A stretch of DNA of 64,000 bases from Typhlomys cinereus (Eukaryota > Chordata > Mammalia > Rodentia > Platacanthomyidae): NCBI GenBank assembly GCA_023101885.1, contig JALPQD010000513.1, forward strand, positions 248,001 to 312,000. The letters run 5' to 3'. The notes under the pieces were generated by a model that had not been told where the DNA came from, did not search any database, and was given only the letters and a program-made list of their open reading frames with translations. Positions 53,975-63,300 of the stretch are shown piece by piece (positions within the stretch are counted from its first letter, which is position 1; each line of letters opens with the position of its first letter). Both the position numbers and the translations under genes were made by a program.

Positions 53975-53998
53975 CAGCAGCAGCAGCAGCAGCAGCAG
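53975..53998. repeat. (CAG)8 trinucleotide repeat
   Basis: Eight exact CAG units followed by TAGCAG. The frame across 53436-54020 reads it as poly-Ser, which has no coding support. Confidence 0.95.
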
Positions 53999-54162
53999 TA
54001 GCAGCATAATTCCAATCTAACACTCTTGACTCCAGGTCTAATGCTCCTTTTCTCCCAGAGCCCAGACCTCTGCCTCTGGGTGTGGCTGCCCTGGCTGAGG
54101 CTCCTCCCACAGGGTGCCCAGCCCTGCCAGCTCTGTGACAGACAGAGGAAATGTTAGGGCCA

Positions 54163-54558
54163 GTGATGGTCAGTATTAGCCATCAACCTGCTCCTAAGAG
54201 CCAGACCTTCTGCGCCTGCTCAAGGGGGATTCCCCAGATCAAGGCCGACCTCTGGGCATGCCTGTGGGGAATACTCTCCCTCAGGTTAACTGAGGGGGGA
54301 TGACCTGCCCACGCCTTGAGTGGAGGTCCCGGATGGAATACAAATGAGGAAACCTGAGTTCTGGCAAGTGCGCGTGCTTTCATCCCTTTCTGCTTTTTGA
54401 CTGTGGATGTGATGCGACCTGCTGCTTCAGACTCCTGCCTCTGCGACTTCCCAGCAATGACGGACTGTGATCAGGAACTGTGGGTCAAATAAATCCTCTC
54501 TCCCTTAATTTGTGTTTGTCAGGGCATTTTATCGCAGCAACTTAAGAACGAAACAACA
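54163..54558 (+). mobile_element. Solo LTR, ERVL-MaLR type
   Basis: TGATGGTCAGTATTAGCCAT, CGACCTCTGGGCATGCCTGT, GGGGAATACTCTCCCTCAGG, TTAACTGAGGGGGGATGACC, TGCCCACGCCTTGAGTGGAG, TTTGACTGTGGATGTGATGC, GACGGACTGTGATCAGGAAC, TCAAATAAATCCTC, CATTTTATCGCAGCAAC. Typical rodent MaLR-like order with AATAAA. Confidence 0.7.
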
Positions 54559-54609
54559 AGGAAGCATGGTGAATCAATGGCATAGTTCAAGCTTCGGGAT
54601 GCAGGAGCC

Positions 54610-54830
54610 GGGCGTGGCTTTATTTATTAACAGCAACAGAAAATCGTTTGCTGTGGGCCAGGCACTCTTCCAAGGGCTTTATGTGTGTTCATTTACTATT
54701 ACTATTATTGTGTTCATTATGCAGACAGACAAACTGAAACACAGAGAAATCAAAGGTCTAAAGTCAACACAGCAAGGAAGTAGAGGAACCATGATATGAA
54801 TTTAGGCCATCTGGCTGCAGAACAAGTCTA
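54610..54830 (-). mobile_element. MIR SINE
   Basis: GGGCCAGGCACTCTTCCAAG, GGCTTTATGTGTGTTCATTT, ACTATTACTATTATTGTGTT, CAGACAAACTGAAACACAGA, GAAATCAAAGGTCTAAAGTC, CACAGCAAGGAAGTAGAGGA, CATCTGGCTGCAGAACAAGT: near full-length MIR in reverse. Confidence 0.7.
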
Positions 54831-54839
54831 TAGCTACAT

Positions 54840-55112
54840 TTTTTTTATTGGGGGGTATATGCATGTGGAGAACCCATGTTGATATTAGGTGTCTACGTTA
54901 ACTTCTGTCTACTTTTTTTTTTGGAGGTAGGGTCTCTCACTGAACTGCCTGACCAGTGAGCCCAAGGATCTGTCTGTTTCTGTCTCCCCCAGATGTTTGC
55001 TGTCATGCCTATCTTTTTTTCTTTTTTCTTTTTTAGGTGCTGGGGATCGAACTCAGGCCCTCATGTTTGTGCAACAAGCACTTAACCAACTGAGCCATTC
55101 CCCAGGCTCCTG
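54840..55112 (-). mobile_element. B4-type SINE
   Basis: TTTTTATTGGGGGGTATATG, GGAGAACCCATGTTGATATT, GGTGTCTACGTTAACTTCTG, GTAGGGTCTCTCACTGAACT, GCCTGACCAGTGAGCCCAAG, GATCTGTCTGTTTCTGTCTC, GATGTTTGCTGTCATGCC, GTGCTGGGGATCGAACTCAG, CACTTAACCAACTGAGCC. Reverse B4/RSINE-type order. Confidence 0.7.
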
Positions 55113-55255
55113 ATAACTGCCCCTTCAGCTTCTTTGTGCCTATTTTTCTTTATACCATGTGTTCTCAGAGTTGTCACCAGAGCAGAAGCATTATACTACC
55201 TGGGATCACAGTTACAAGCACATCTTCAGGCCCTACCTTAGGTATATCAATGGTG

Positions 55256-55676
55256 TAATAATTGGGTATAGATGTTAATTTGACAATTGAAGGCTAGAGC
55301 TCCGGGCACATTTGTAAAGAATTAGTAGTTGAATTGAATGAACACTGAGCCAGCATGCAAGAGATTGTCTCATTGACGGGGGTGGTAGAAGGAGACACAT
55401 GGCGGGTGGGACCATTGCTTGAGCAGGTGGTTAAAAAGGAGCTGGTTAAGTAAGTTGGCATTCTTTGGCATACTTAACAGATATGCTGTCTGGCAAGGGA
55501 AGTTTTTCCCTCTCTGAGAAGTCCTGTGAATAGGGTGTGGCCAGTTTCCTCAGCCTCTGGTGTTAATTTGAGTTCTTCTGCCAAGACGGACTGATAACTG
55601 TAATGGACAATCCTAAGCCAGAATAAACTCCCTTGTTCTCTCATAAGCCATCTAGTCATGAATTTGTCAGCAACAT
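55256..55676 (+). mobile_element. Solo LTR, ERVL-MaLR type
   Basis: TAGATGTTAATTTGACAATT, GAGCTCCGGGCACATTTGTA, TGCAAGAGATTGTCTCATTG, TATGCTGTCTGGCAAGGGAA, GTGGCCAGTTTCCTCAGCCT, CTGGTGTTAATTTGAGTTCT, AGAATAAACTCCCTTGTTCT, TTTGTCAGCAAC. Same family as 31734-32152. Confidence 0.65.
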
Positions 55677-55779
55677 GCACAGTACTGCAATGAACTGGAG
55701 ACTCTTGGGGCTAGACGCAGCAATGTTCCGTGCCAAAAACTCTCAAGGGGATTCTGACCTGTGTTGCAGTTTGAGAACG

Positions 55780-56046
55780 GCCTGTGTACAGGCATGTGTC
55801 CAAGAGGACACTTGAGTGTGCACGTGTCTGTGGAGGACCAAGGATGACTTTAGGAATCATCCTGGACTGCTCTACCTCCTATTGCTTTGCTCTGGAGTTT
55901 CCCAGGCTCCACCTTCCAGGACCAGAATTACAGATTGTCACCGTATCTGTCTGGCATTTTTACATGGGATCTGGGGATCTGAATTGAAATTCTTTCGCTT
56001 GTGAGGCAAAGATTTTATGTGACAACTGAGTCATCTACCCTGCCCT
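55780..56046 (-). mobile_element. B4-like SINE, old copy
   Basis: TGGAGGACCAAGGATGACTT, TAGGAATCATCCTGGACTGC, TCTACCTCCTATTGCTTTGC, TCTGGAGTTTCCCAGGCTCC, ACCTTCCAGGACCAGAATTA, CTGTCTGGCATTTTTACATG, GGATCTGGGGATCTGAATTG, TTGTGAGGCAAAG. It aligns block by block with the young copies at 29414-29685 and 49686-49972 but is much more diverged. Confidence 0.7.
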
Positions 56047-56199
56047 TTGCATGCCTCTTCATTGTCTGTCACTGGCCCCTGGTCTTCTGTGCAGATCTGG
56101 GGAGTCATAAAGGCCCCTCCCAGCAGGCCTGGCTCCCCCCGCCCCCACTGTCACTACACGTCTCAGTGGTGAGCAGCCTTCCCCTTCCCCTGGCCGGGT

Positions 56200-56440
56200 G
56201 CATATAATTGGCCTGGCGTTCCCAGCGGTCTCTGGGGAATTGCTTCTGTCAGAAGCGTAACAAGCTTATCTGTTTAGCCTGAGTTATGTCACCATGTGCT
56301 CAGTGTAAATCTGACCGCCTTCCCGACGCGCCGGGCCTGGATGGATTTGTGAATAATATCACCACCACAATTATTTTACAATTTTGAATCTTCCCTGGCA
56401 ACTTAATGCATAGTTTGCAGAGAGAAACTGCATAAATCAG
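56200..56440. other. Candidate conserved noncoding element
   Basis: Non-repetitive block: TGCATATAATTGGCCTGGCG, AAGCTTATCTGTTTAGCCTG (GATA-type CTTATCT), GTTATGTCACCATGTG, CCCGACGCGCCGGGCCTGG (a CpG dyad), then GTGAATAATATCACCACCAC, AATTATTTTACAATTTTGAA and CTTAATGCATAG. Abrupt CpG-rich to AT-rich change inside unique DNA. Regulatory role is inferred. Confidence 0.4.
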
Positions 56441-56930
56441 GACTCCAAACAAAGGCTCTCCAGCCAGGGGAGGACTCCCAAGTCACTCCTGAGAGGGGAA
56501 GGAAAGCAGGTATGCAGTAGACCCTGAGTTGAGTTTTCCATCCACATCCCCCCCGGTTACTATCCCAGCTAGAGGGGTCGTCTACCAGAGACCTCTGCAA
56601 GGTTCTTCCAGGCAGCCTTGTCTCTCTGTCTTGGTGGGCTTAGTTGATTTCTGGGGGTGACCCATGATGGTGATTTCACCTCCTCTCTTGCCTCTAGAAC
56701 CAGTCGTCCAGCACCTCCAGAGTCCCAGGATGGCATAGCGGGCAAGGCAAGAAAGAGGAGCTCTGCCCTGCTCACCTGTCAATCCAAGCAGCTCTCCTTT
56801 CATTCACACATTTGGTTTCTGTTGAAATAAAAGACGAGCTGTTGGCGAAAATTCTGTAAAGTCAAATTCGCCTCTAGCCAGGTAGTTTTGCAGAATGAGG
56901 ACATGGAGCTCTGGCATTTCAAAGTGATTG
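56441..56930. other. Nothing recognised
   Basis: Unique sequence, no features identified. Confidence 0.4.
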
Positions 56931-57009
56931 ATTAATTGGTGATCAATGATTGCCTGTGGTGCTGGGCATGAAACCCAGGGTCTCATACATGCCAAGCGAA
57001 GTCATTTGG
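56931..57009 (-). mobile_element. ID-like SINE fragment
   Basis: GTGGTGCTGGGCATGAAACC, CAGGGTCTCATACATGCCAA, GCGAAGTCATTTGGCTGTGA resembles the reverse of an ID element (GTGCTGGGGATTGAACCCAG, GGCCTTGTGCATGCTAGGCA, AGC..CTC..ACTGAGCTA). Confidence 0.5.
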
Positions 57010-57215
57010 CTGTGAAGTCTGCCGGTTAGAAACACAGGTTCTGGAGTAGACTCCCCAAACCCTACTCCTTTTATCTGCTAGTTTGTGTGGAATCTTGAGC
57101 TAAAACTATAAAAGTCCTTCAGACCTCTGGTTCTTTATCTATTAAATGGGATCATGAGGATTTGTCAAGTGGATTAAATGACACGGAGCTTGTGTTTAGT
57201 ACATCCACAGGATGA
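57010..57215 (+). mobile_element. MIR SINE
   Basis: CCGGTTAGAAACACAGGTTC, TGGAGTAGACTCCCCAAACC, GTGGAATCTTGAGCTAAAAC, CTTCAGACCTCTGGTTCTTT, ATCTATTAAATGGGATCATG, AGGATTTGTCAAGTGGATTA, AATGACACGGAGCTTG: full-length MIR order, worn. Confidence 0.65.
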
Positions 57216-58344
57216 ACTAATATCGTTACCTCAGGTCCGCTCTGCCTGGAACTGCAAGAAGAGACGCAGCAAGTCATCTCACGGTTGATTTCGAGTCCAA
57301 GAAAAGAAGAACCTGGCGTGGACAGAACACCTGCCATCTGACAGGCTCCTGCCACGTCTTCACAGTGCCCTGGGGAGGGGAGGTGTGGGAGTATTCTGAT
57401 CCGCATTTTTCTGGGGCGGTCACTGGGGTATGGGTGCAGTGTGACTGTTCAAGACTTCCAGTCTTCCTTGGACCCCGCAAATGACTCTGGGGCTCTCAGC
57501 TGGGCCATTAGCAGTTCTTTAAGCCATGTTAGCCCTCCTCCTGCCCCCAGAACGTCTTATTAGGAGACTGTATTTAGGCCGTATGCCGCCTTCTGACCCT
57601 GCTCTGGCTTTTGCAGTCATCTATGCCTTTTTATGAATCACCTTTATGCCTAGTTGGGTTTTGTTTTTACGCTCACGAAGCTTCTGTAAGTGATTGAATA
57701 GGGTTTCCGGGGGTTCACAGGGGTGGGGCAGGGAGCCCGTGGGAGAGCAGGTAGTGCGTCCCTGGGCAGGCTTCAAGATGCCCAGAAGAGGAAGTTGATC
57801 TTCCTGTGGGCATGCAGGGAGGGGCTCGTCACGCATTCACGCATTCACTTACTCATTTGTCCTCATGTAATGGAGATTCCTCAAGCTCCCGTCTGCCCTG
57901 AGGATATATCAGGGAGTGTGGTAGAAAGATCTCTGCCCTCTTGTTCACTGGAGGGAGCAGCCGCCACTGCTTGCTTAGGGAAGGTGTTGGTGCTGGAGGC
58001 ACATACTGCGTATACACACATGCGGGCACCTGCTTCTCACACCTCATTGGTGCCCTGCCTCAGAGCCCAGCTGCAGCCCAGAGGAGGGCTTCTCGGGGAT
58101 CTGCCCAAGGAGAGGACAACCTGAGACAGGAACAATATCCAGCAAGAAGCCACTTGCTCATGATTTCCATGCCCAGTGCTTTCTTGGGCCTGTGTGGTCT
58201 CTCACCTGGGGTGCCCGTGGCTACCCCCAAGCTTCATTTCTTGCTAGTGTTGCAGGGATAGCCAGGTGGGGTGTTTGATTCCTGCTATCACACATCATTC
58301 CATTGCTAGGCCACTTTCCTTCTCTGGAATCTGTCCAGAAGCTC
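57216..58344. other. Nothing recognised
   Basis: Unique sequence. The 133-codon plus-strand frame across 57723-58124 shows no domain. Confidence 0.4.
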
Positions 58345-59150
58345 AGGCACCCAATTCACACTCATACACAGGCATACACATGCAGACACACATACATACA
58401 TATACATTTTGTGCACACGCATGTGCCGGCACTTCTCGCACCTGCACTTGTGCACACAGGTAGGCATGGGTATGTACACACACACATCTGCCTACTAGGA
58501 GGTACCTGCAAATACAAGTTCACACATAAATACATCCAGTCAAAGCAGAGAGGATGGCAGGGCTGCGAGGGTTAAAAGGAAACACAGTCCTAATTCATGC
58601 ATCTGAGTGCTAAGGAGACATGAAAGAGTCGATTTTACACAAAAAATAAATACAGAAGAACAAATGGAATCAAAAGCATTGTGCAGAAAATCCACAGGCG
58701 TCTTGGAAAAGAATAGTGGGAATGTGCACTTGGATGTCAGGCACAGGGGTGAGCAGTGGGGGGAAAAGGGCTTTCAACATGGGGCACACACATGCGGAAC
58801 CCCAGAAAAGGAAAACCACTTGACACATTTGAGGACCCCAAAGGTGGAAGTCAATGCTCATAGATGCACAGTCCCTATGCGTGTACATGTGCATAGAAAC
58901 CGCATGCATGCCACATGCATAGAGGACACACGTACATGCATGTGGGTAAACACACATCAAGACCAGCAGTGCGCAGAGCCACCTCTGCAGCAAAGCGAGT
59001 GTGCAGAAAGACGCAAGGCTTGTGCGCCTGGACACAAACTCAAACGTTTGTGCACACAGATACTCACACTTGCTCCCTGTGGACACAGACACTAAGTGAG
59101 TACACGCCGCACATCTGTCTCCTCAGGTGACATGCATGTGCACACAAACA
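58345..59150. repeat. Two degenerate CA-rich tracts with unique spacer
   Basis: At 58345-58525 and 58775-59150 the sequence is rich in CACACA, ACACATGC and ATGCACA words with no fixed period; about 250 bases of ordinary sequence separate them. Probably eroded CA minisatellites. The 140-162-codon frames through them are His/Thr/Cys-rich artefacts. Confidence 0.55.
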
Positions 59151-59739
59151 CAAGGAAGCTGCGTGTACCCCAGATCTTCCCTAGCTGGGGGATTCTTGAG
59201 TAGGGATCATTATTAACGTCAATGGCTGTTAAGCAGTTAATCCCTCATTCAGGTTTCTGAACATTCGGGAACGTAATCCTTGGCCTCCTCCATTTCTGTG
59301 TGGTTTTGAAAGGATTGGGGAGGGGGGACGACAAGCCAGGGAAGATTGAGGTCTTGTTAGAAGCCTTGGCGTCGCTAAGCCTCTTGGCAGTGGGAGCTGA
59401 GGCCTCTCCCCTGGGCTGCGAACAACTGAAGATCCTTGCTCTAGCGGGGTCCGTCCTCTGTAATCCATTCCCCTCTGCCTTTCTTTGGAGATTAGACAAG
59501 TTCCCTGCTGGCCACAATGGCCATCTGGAGCTGTCTGGGGTCTAGAGGCGTTGTCTGTAGCCAGAGAAGGGTTCTCCAGAGTCTGGGCAGTCACCTGCTC
59601 CTCTGGGAAGACAAGGAGGGGCTTTGGACCCTGCTCTCTAGGGAGATATGTCCCAAACAAGAAATCAAGGGATTTGGTCAAAGTTAAAAAAGAAGCCTAG
59701 AACTGGAAGTTAAACAAGGCCCGTTTGGGAGTGATGGAC
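59151..59739. other. Nothing recognised
   Basis: Unique sequence. The 150-codon minus-strand frame across 59229-59681 has no domain. Confidence 0.4.
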
Positions 59740-59825
59740 GCTAAGCCTCAGCTGCGTCACTGGACAGAAAGCCTCTATTTTACCAACTGCACAATGGGCC
59801 TGAAGGCTCCCGGGCTCCCACCTCC
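59740..59825 (+). mobile_element. MIR fragment (weak)
   Basis: CTCAGCTGCGTCACTGGACA, AGCCTCTATTTTACCAACTG and CACAATGGGCC echo MIR's GCTGTGTGACC..GGC, CCTCAGTTTCCTCATCTG and TAAAATGGGG. Confidence 0.35.
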
Positions 59826-60009
59826 TGAGCAGCTTTGAAGGACAAAAGAAAGTACATATTTAGTTTATTCCAAGGCCATGAAGGTCCCTCCGAGACCCCT
59901 CCTGCTGTCCTCCCCGACCTTGCTGTGAGCCCCCTCCCCAACCCACCTTCTCCTAGGTGCGCATAGCCCTGTCACTCCAAACCAAATGTACCTGTTTCGC
60001 GGGGCTGGG

Positions 60010-60310
60010 CTTAGGCTTTGCTTGCTCTCCTTGGAAGGCCCTTCCTGTGCTTGCTTGTTCCACCGTTCGGTGACTTATCAAGACCCACCCGCTGCGGCCT
60101 CCTTCACAGAGCCTGCCCCAGATCAGCTCGTGACCGGACCCTTCCTCCTTCGCCGTCCTGGCTCCTTGCTTGTTCCCCGGATGAAACTGCTCCCCTCTGC
60201 TACTATTGTGCTCCATGTGCTCCTGCTGTGGGAGCCCCTGTGAGGACAGAGACCTTGTTGTGGCCATGTCCCTCCCTCTAAGTAGGGTGCTGAATGCTAC
60301 TGCACGCCAA
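60010..60310 (+). mobile_element. L2 LINE 3' end
   Basis: CTTGGAAGGCCCTTCCTGTG, CGGTGACTTATCAAGACCCA, CCTCCTTCACAGAGCCTGCC, CTGTGGGAGCCCCTGTGAGG, ACAGAGACCTTGTTGTGGCC and TAGGGTGCTGAATGC follow the L2 order (feedback 'agaggccttccctgacc' block, 'gtgagctccatgagggcagggacc', 'cagtgcctagcacag'). Confidence 0.55.
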
Positions 60311-60329
60311 GAATGTGAGGCTGTTCATT

Positions 60330-60690
60330 TTTCTTCCGTATGTGTGCTCACGTGCGTGGGGGTGCCTATGTATGCGTATGTTGGCGCATGCACACGCATG
60401 GAGCTGCTTGTGCAGGCTCCGAGTGGATGCCAGGTGTCTCCTTCAGTGGCTCTTTACTTTTATTATTAAGGCAGGGCTTCTCCATTGAACCCGGACCTGC
60501 CGATAGATTAGGGCAGTGGACCAGCCGGCTTGCCCTAAGGAGTGTCTCTTTGTCTTTGTCTCAGGAGGACTGAGATTACGGGTAGTTGAATTGCTTACTG
60601 GACTTTTATGTGGGTTCTGGGGAGCTGATGTGCTCCTCATCCTTGTTGGGCAAGCATCTTCTCCATCGAGCCGTCTCCCCAGCCCCACGG
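60330..60690 (-). mobile_element. B4-type SINE
   Basis: TATGTGTGCTCACGTGCGTG, TGGAGCTGCTTGTGCAGGCT, GCCAGGTGTCTCCTTCAGTG, AAGGCAGGGCTTCTCCATTG, AACCCGGACCTGCCGATAGA, CTGAGATTACGGGTAGTTG, TTTTATGTGGGTTCTGGGGA, CATCTTCTCCATCGAGCCGT, CTCCCCAGCCCC. Complete reverse-strand B4-type element. Confidence 0.75.
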
Positions 60691-60774
60691 TGGGCATTCC
60701 TAAAACATGACCTATTTATTTATTTATATACGGCATTGATTGTTGAGCCTAAGGCCTGCACTCTACGGCTGAGC

Positions 60775-60930
60775 TTTTCACTTTTTATTTTGAGACAAGA
60801 GTCTCACTAGGTTGCTTGGGCTGACCTGGAACTCACTCTGTAGCCCAGGCAGGCCTTGAACTTGTGATCCTCCTGCCTCAACCTTCCAAGTAGCTGGGGT
60901 TCATATGAACTTTTCTCACCAGACCTGACT
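60775..60930 (-). mobile_element. B1-type SINE
   Basis: TTTTATTTTGAGACAAGAGT, CTCACTAGGTTGCTTGGGCT, GACCTGGAACTCACTCTGTA, GCCCAGGCAGGCCTTGAACT, TGTGATCCTCCTGCCTCAAC, CTTCCAAGTAGCTGGGGTTC. Clear full-length B1 on the minus strand, the least diverged B1 in the window by eye. Confidence 0.85.
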
Positions 60931-61174
60931 AAGGCAAAGCATTTTAAAAGCCAGATGCAGAGTGAAGAGCTGCCTTTGTTCAGGGAAGTACCTTCAAGGC
61001 TTTGTGGTAAAGGACGACACTCCCATAGTTCTCTCAGCTCAGCGCCAGCCAGAACAAGCTAGAAAGCAGAAAAGGAAAAATGAGGTGCTTTAGAGCCAGG
61101 ATCCAGGAGTGGGAGGGGAGGGGCTGGAGAGAAAGGGCCGAGCAGAGTAAGTGTTCTCAACAAAGTGTCCAGGG

Positions 61175-61745
61175 ACGTGTGTGTGTGTGTTATTGTACAT
61201 ATGTGTAATATGTACATATTATATTGTATATATGTGGAGTATGTGTGTTATACTGCATGCATGTGTAGGTGTAGATGTTATCTTGTATGTATGTGCAGCA
61301 TATGTGTGTTATCTTGTATGTATGTATACCATGTGCATATTAATTTTGCATGTATGTGCAGTGTGTGTGTTATATTGCATGTATGCATAGTCATGTGTGG
61401 TGTGTGTGTATAGTGTATGTGAGGTGTGTATATAATGTGTGTATGTATAGTGTGTGTCTGTATGTGTAGTGTGTGCATGTATGCATGTGTGTATAGTGGT
61501 TGGATGTATGTAAAATGTGTAGTGAGTATGTAGTGTGTTCATGTCTATGTGGTATATAGCGTGGTGTATGTGTGTGTGGTATGCGTAGTGTATGTACTGT
61601 GTGTAGTGTATGTGTGTGTGGTGTGTGTAGTGTAGGTACTATGTGTAGTGTACATGTGTGTGTGCGTGCGCGTGTGTGTGTATGTAGTGTGCACAGTGAG
61701 TATGTGTATGGTATAATATGTGTGTGGCATATGCACATGTATGTG
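61175..61745. repeat. TG/ATGT-rich minisatellite
   Basis: About 570 bases of TGTGTG, GTATGTGTAGTG and TATATTGTATGTATG units with variable spacing; GTGTGTAGTGTATGT-type blocks dominate at 61560-61660. It ends directly at a SINE (61746-62040), whose tail probably seeded it. Frames are Cys/Val/Tyr or His/Thr repeats. Confidence 0.9.
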
Positions 61746-62040
61746 TGAATGTGAGGATACATACACCAGGATGAGTGTGTGCAGACATCAGAGGACAGCC
61801 TGGCCATTGGTTTTCCATTTCTGCCTGGTCTGAGACAGTCTCTGTGTTTTCCCACATGCCCTATCAGGATCACTGGTCTGAGAGTTACTAGGAATTCTCT
61901 TGTTGCCCCTGCTCATTTCCCTGTTGCAGCCCTGGGTTATAGATGCTTGTGCTATTTTACCTGGAGTCTGAGAATTTGAACTCAGATCTTCACATATGAG
62001 TAGCAAGTACTTTTACCCATTCAGTCATCTTCCCAGGCCA
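61746..62040 (-). mobile_element. B4-like SINE, old copy
   Basis: CAGACATCAGAGGACAGCCT, GGCCATTGGTTTTCCATTTC, GTCTGAGACAGTCTCTGTGT, TTGCAGCCCTGGGTTATAGA, TGCTTGTGCTATTTTACCTG, GAGTCTGAGAATTTGAACTC, AGATCTTCACATATGAGTAG, CAAGTACTTTTACCCATTCA, GTCATCTTCCCAGGCC. Reverse-strand order of head, body and TG tail. Confidence 0.65.
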
Positions 62041-62885
62041 CCTCAGGGACTTTCAAGAGAACACTTCCCATGTTCTCTTGCCCAAAAGGCAACAGCCGTC
62101 CAGTCCTCTAACCTCCAGACATCAGTGGAGCTGTCCTTACGTGAGCTCTGACTGATGATGCTTCCAGGAAAACAACCACCACAGGTGAACAGTGACGTGA
62201 GTGGGTTGGAAGAAAGGTGCACATAGTAATCCATCCTGGAAGAAAGGCCAGAAAGGCTCCAGTTATTGGCAGGAATCTCAGGCAGGCCTGGGAACTGCCT
62301 AGGAGGTGGTAGTGGGCAGGTGGATTACGGTGGAACTGTGAGAATCCCAGACCTAGGAATGAGGAGGAGGGATGCAGGGAACCTCCTGAGACTGGGATTT
62401 GGACTTCTCAGAGCCAAGAAGTTACAGGATGCCGCCGTCGGGACGATTGGCCATGCTGACTCCAAAGCTAAAGCAGCTGGTCAGGGAATGAGGGGGACCT
62501 TGCTGTGCTGGCAGACCCCAGGTTGGAGCAGCCCACAAGGCCAGTCCACACCCATCCCTGGCCAGAGTCAGAGGCCCCATCGAGGCGGTTCGAAGCCCTG
62601 CAGAGACCACTGCTGCTGCAGCCCTTCTGCCTCGGCCCCTCCCGGCTGCTGGGGGCCCACACAGCACACATGAGGCTCCAAACATGCCCATCACGCCGCC
62701 CCTGGGGAGGCTGTGTGGCAGGCGTTCACTCCACACAGCCTATTCGGCACATCTATTAAATTAGATGGAGCAATTACGCCTGGGTTTAGAGGTGGGGTGA
62801 GGAAGCAGAAGGCAGGCATGTCAGGGAAGGGAATGCAGATGTGAAGTTCTGAGCCTGGTTTACCAAGGCCCAGCATGATACAAAG
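62041..62885. other. Nothing recognised
   Basis: Unique sequence. The 135-codon plus-strand and 104-codon minus-strand frames overlap and have no domains. Confidence 0.4.
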
Positions 62886-62995
62886 CCTCCTCCTCCTCCT
62901 CTTCTTCCTCCTCCTCTTCTTCCCTCTCTTCTTCTTCCTCCCCCTCTTCTTCTTCCTCCTCCTCTTCTTCCTTCTCCTCCCCCCTCCCCAAGCAG
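62886..62995. repeat. Polypyrimidine (CCT/CTT)n tract
   Basis: About 105 consecutive pyrimidines built from CCT and CTT triplets (TCCTCCTCCTCCTCTTCTTC and similar), ending in CCCCCTCCCC before AAGC. Confidence 0.93.
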
Positions 62996-63189
62996 ATGAC
63001 TACGTTTCCCAGTGACTCAAGTCAAGATAGGCCAGAACACTGAGCAAGGAGTGAGGACAGACACAAGCAACGGAAGAAAAGAACCTCAGGACCTGACGCT
63101 GGCTGGCCTCAGAAGAAGGGTCATGGTGTCTGTACCCTAGAACTGCTTAGGAAAAACTCCTTCCGTCCCTCAGTCCCAGGAGAAAACAG

Positions 63190-63300
63190 CTCTCAAGAGA
63201 TATTCGCTGAGCACCTGCCAGATGCCAGTCAGCCCTTGGCCTTCATGGGAGAAAGTTCCGGAGAGCAATTAGGATGGCAAGTGGATGTCAGGACAAAGCA
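63190..63300 (-). mobile_element. L2-like fragment
   Basis: AGAGATATTCGCTGAGCACC, TGCCAGATGCCAGTCAGCCC, TTGGCCTTCATGGGAGAAAG, TTCCGGAGAGCAATTAGG correspond to the reverse ancient-repeat order ATTTATTGAGCACCTACTAT, GTGCCAGGCACTG, CCTCATGGAGCTTACA. Confidence 0.45.

Noticed and set aside
53436..54020. 194-codon frame ending in poly-Ser, as a possible CAG-repeat protein
   Set aside because: The CAG run is only eight units, the frame starts inside a B4-type SINE, and the remainder has no domain.
58345..59150. CRISPR-like array of short repeats
   Set aside because: The CA-rich words have no constant repeat length or unique spacers, and the DNA is mammalian.
61151..61873. Cys/Val/Tyr- and His/Thr-rich frames
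   Set aside because: Translations of the TG/ATGT minisatellite.
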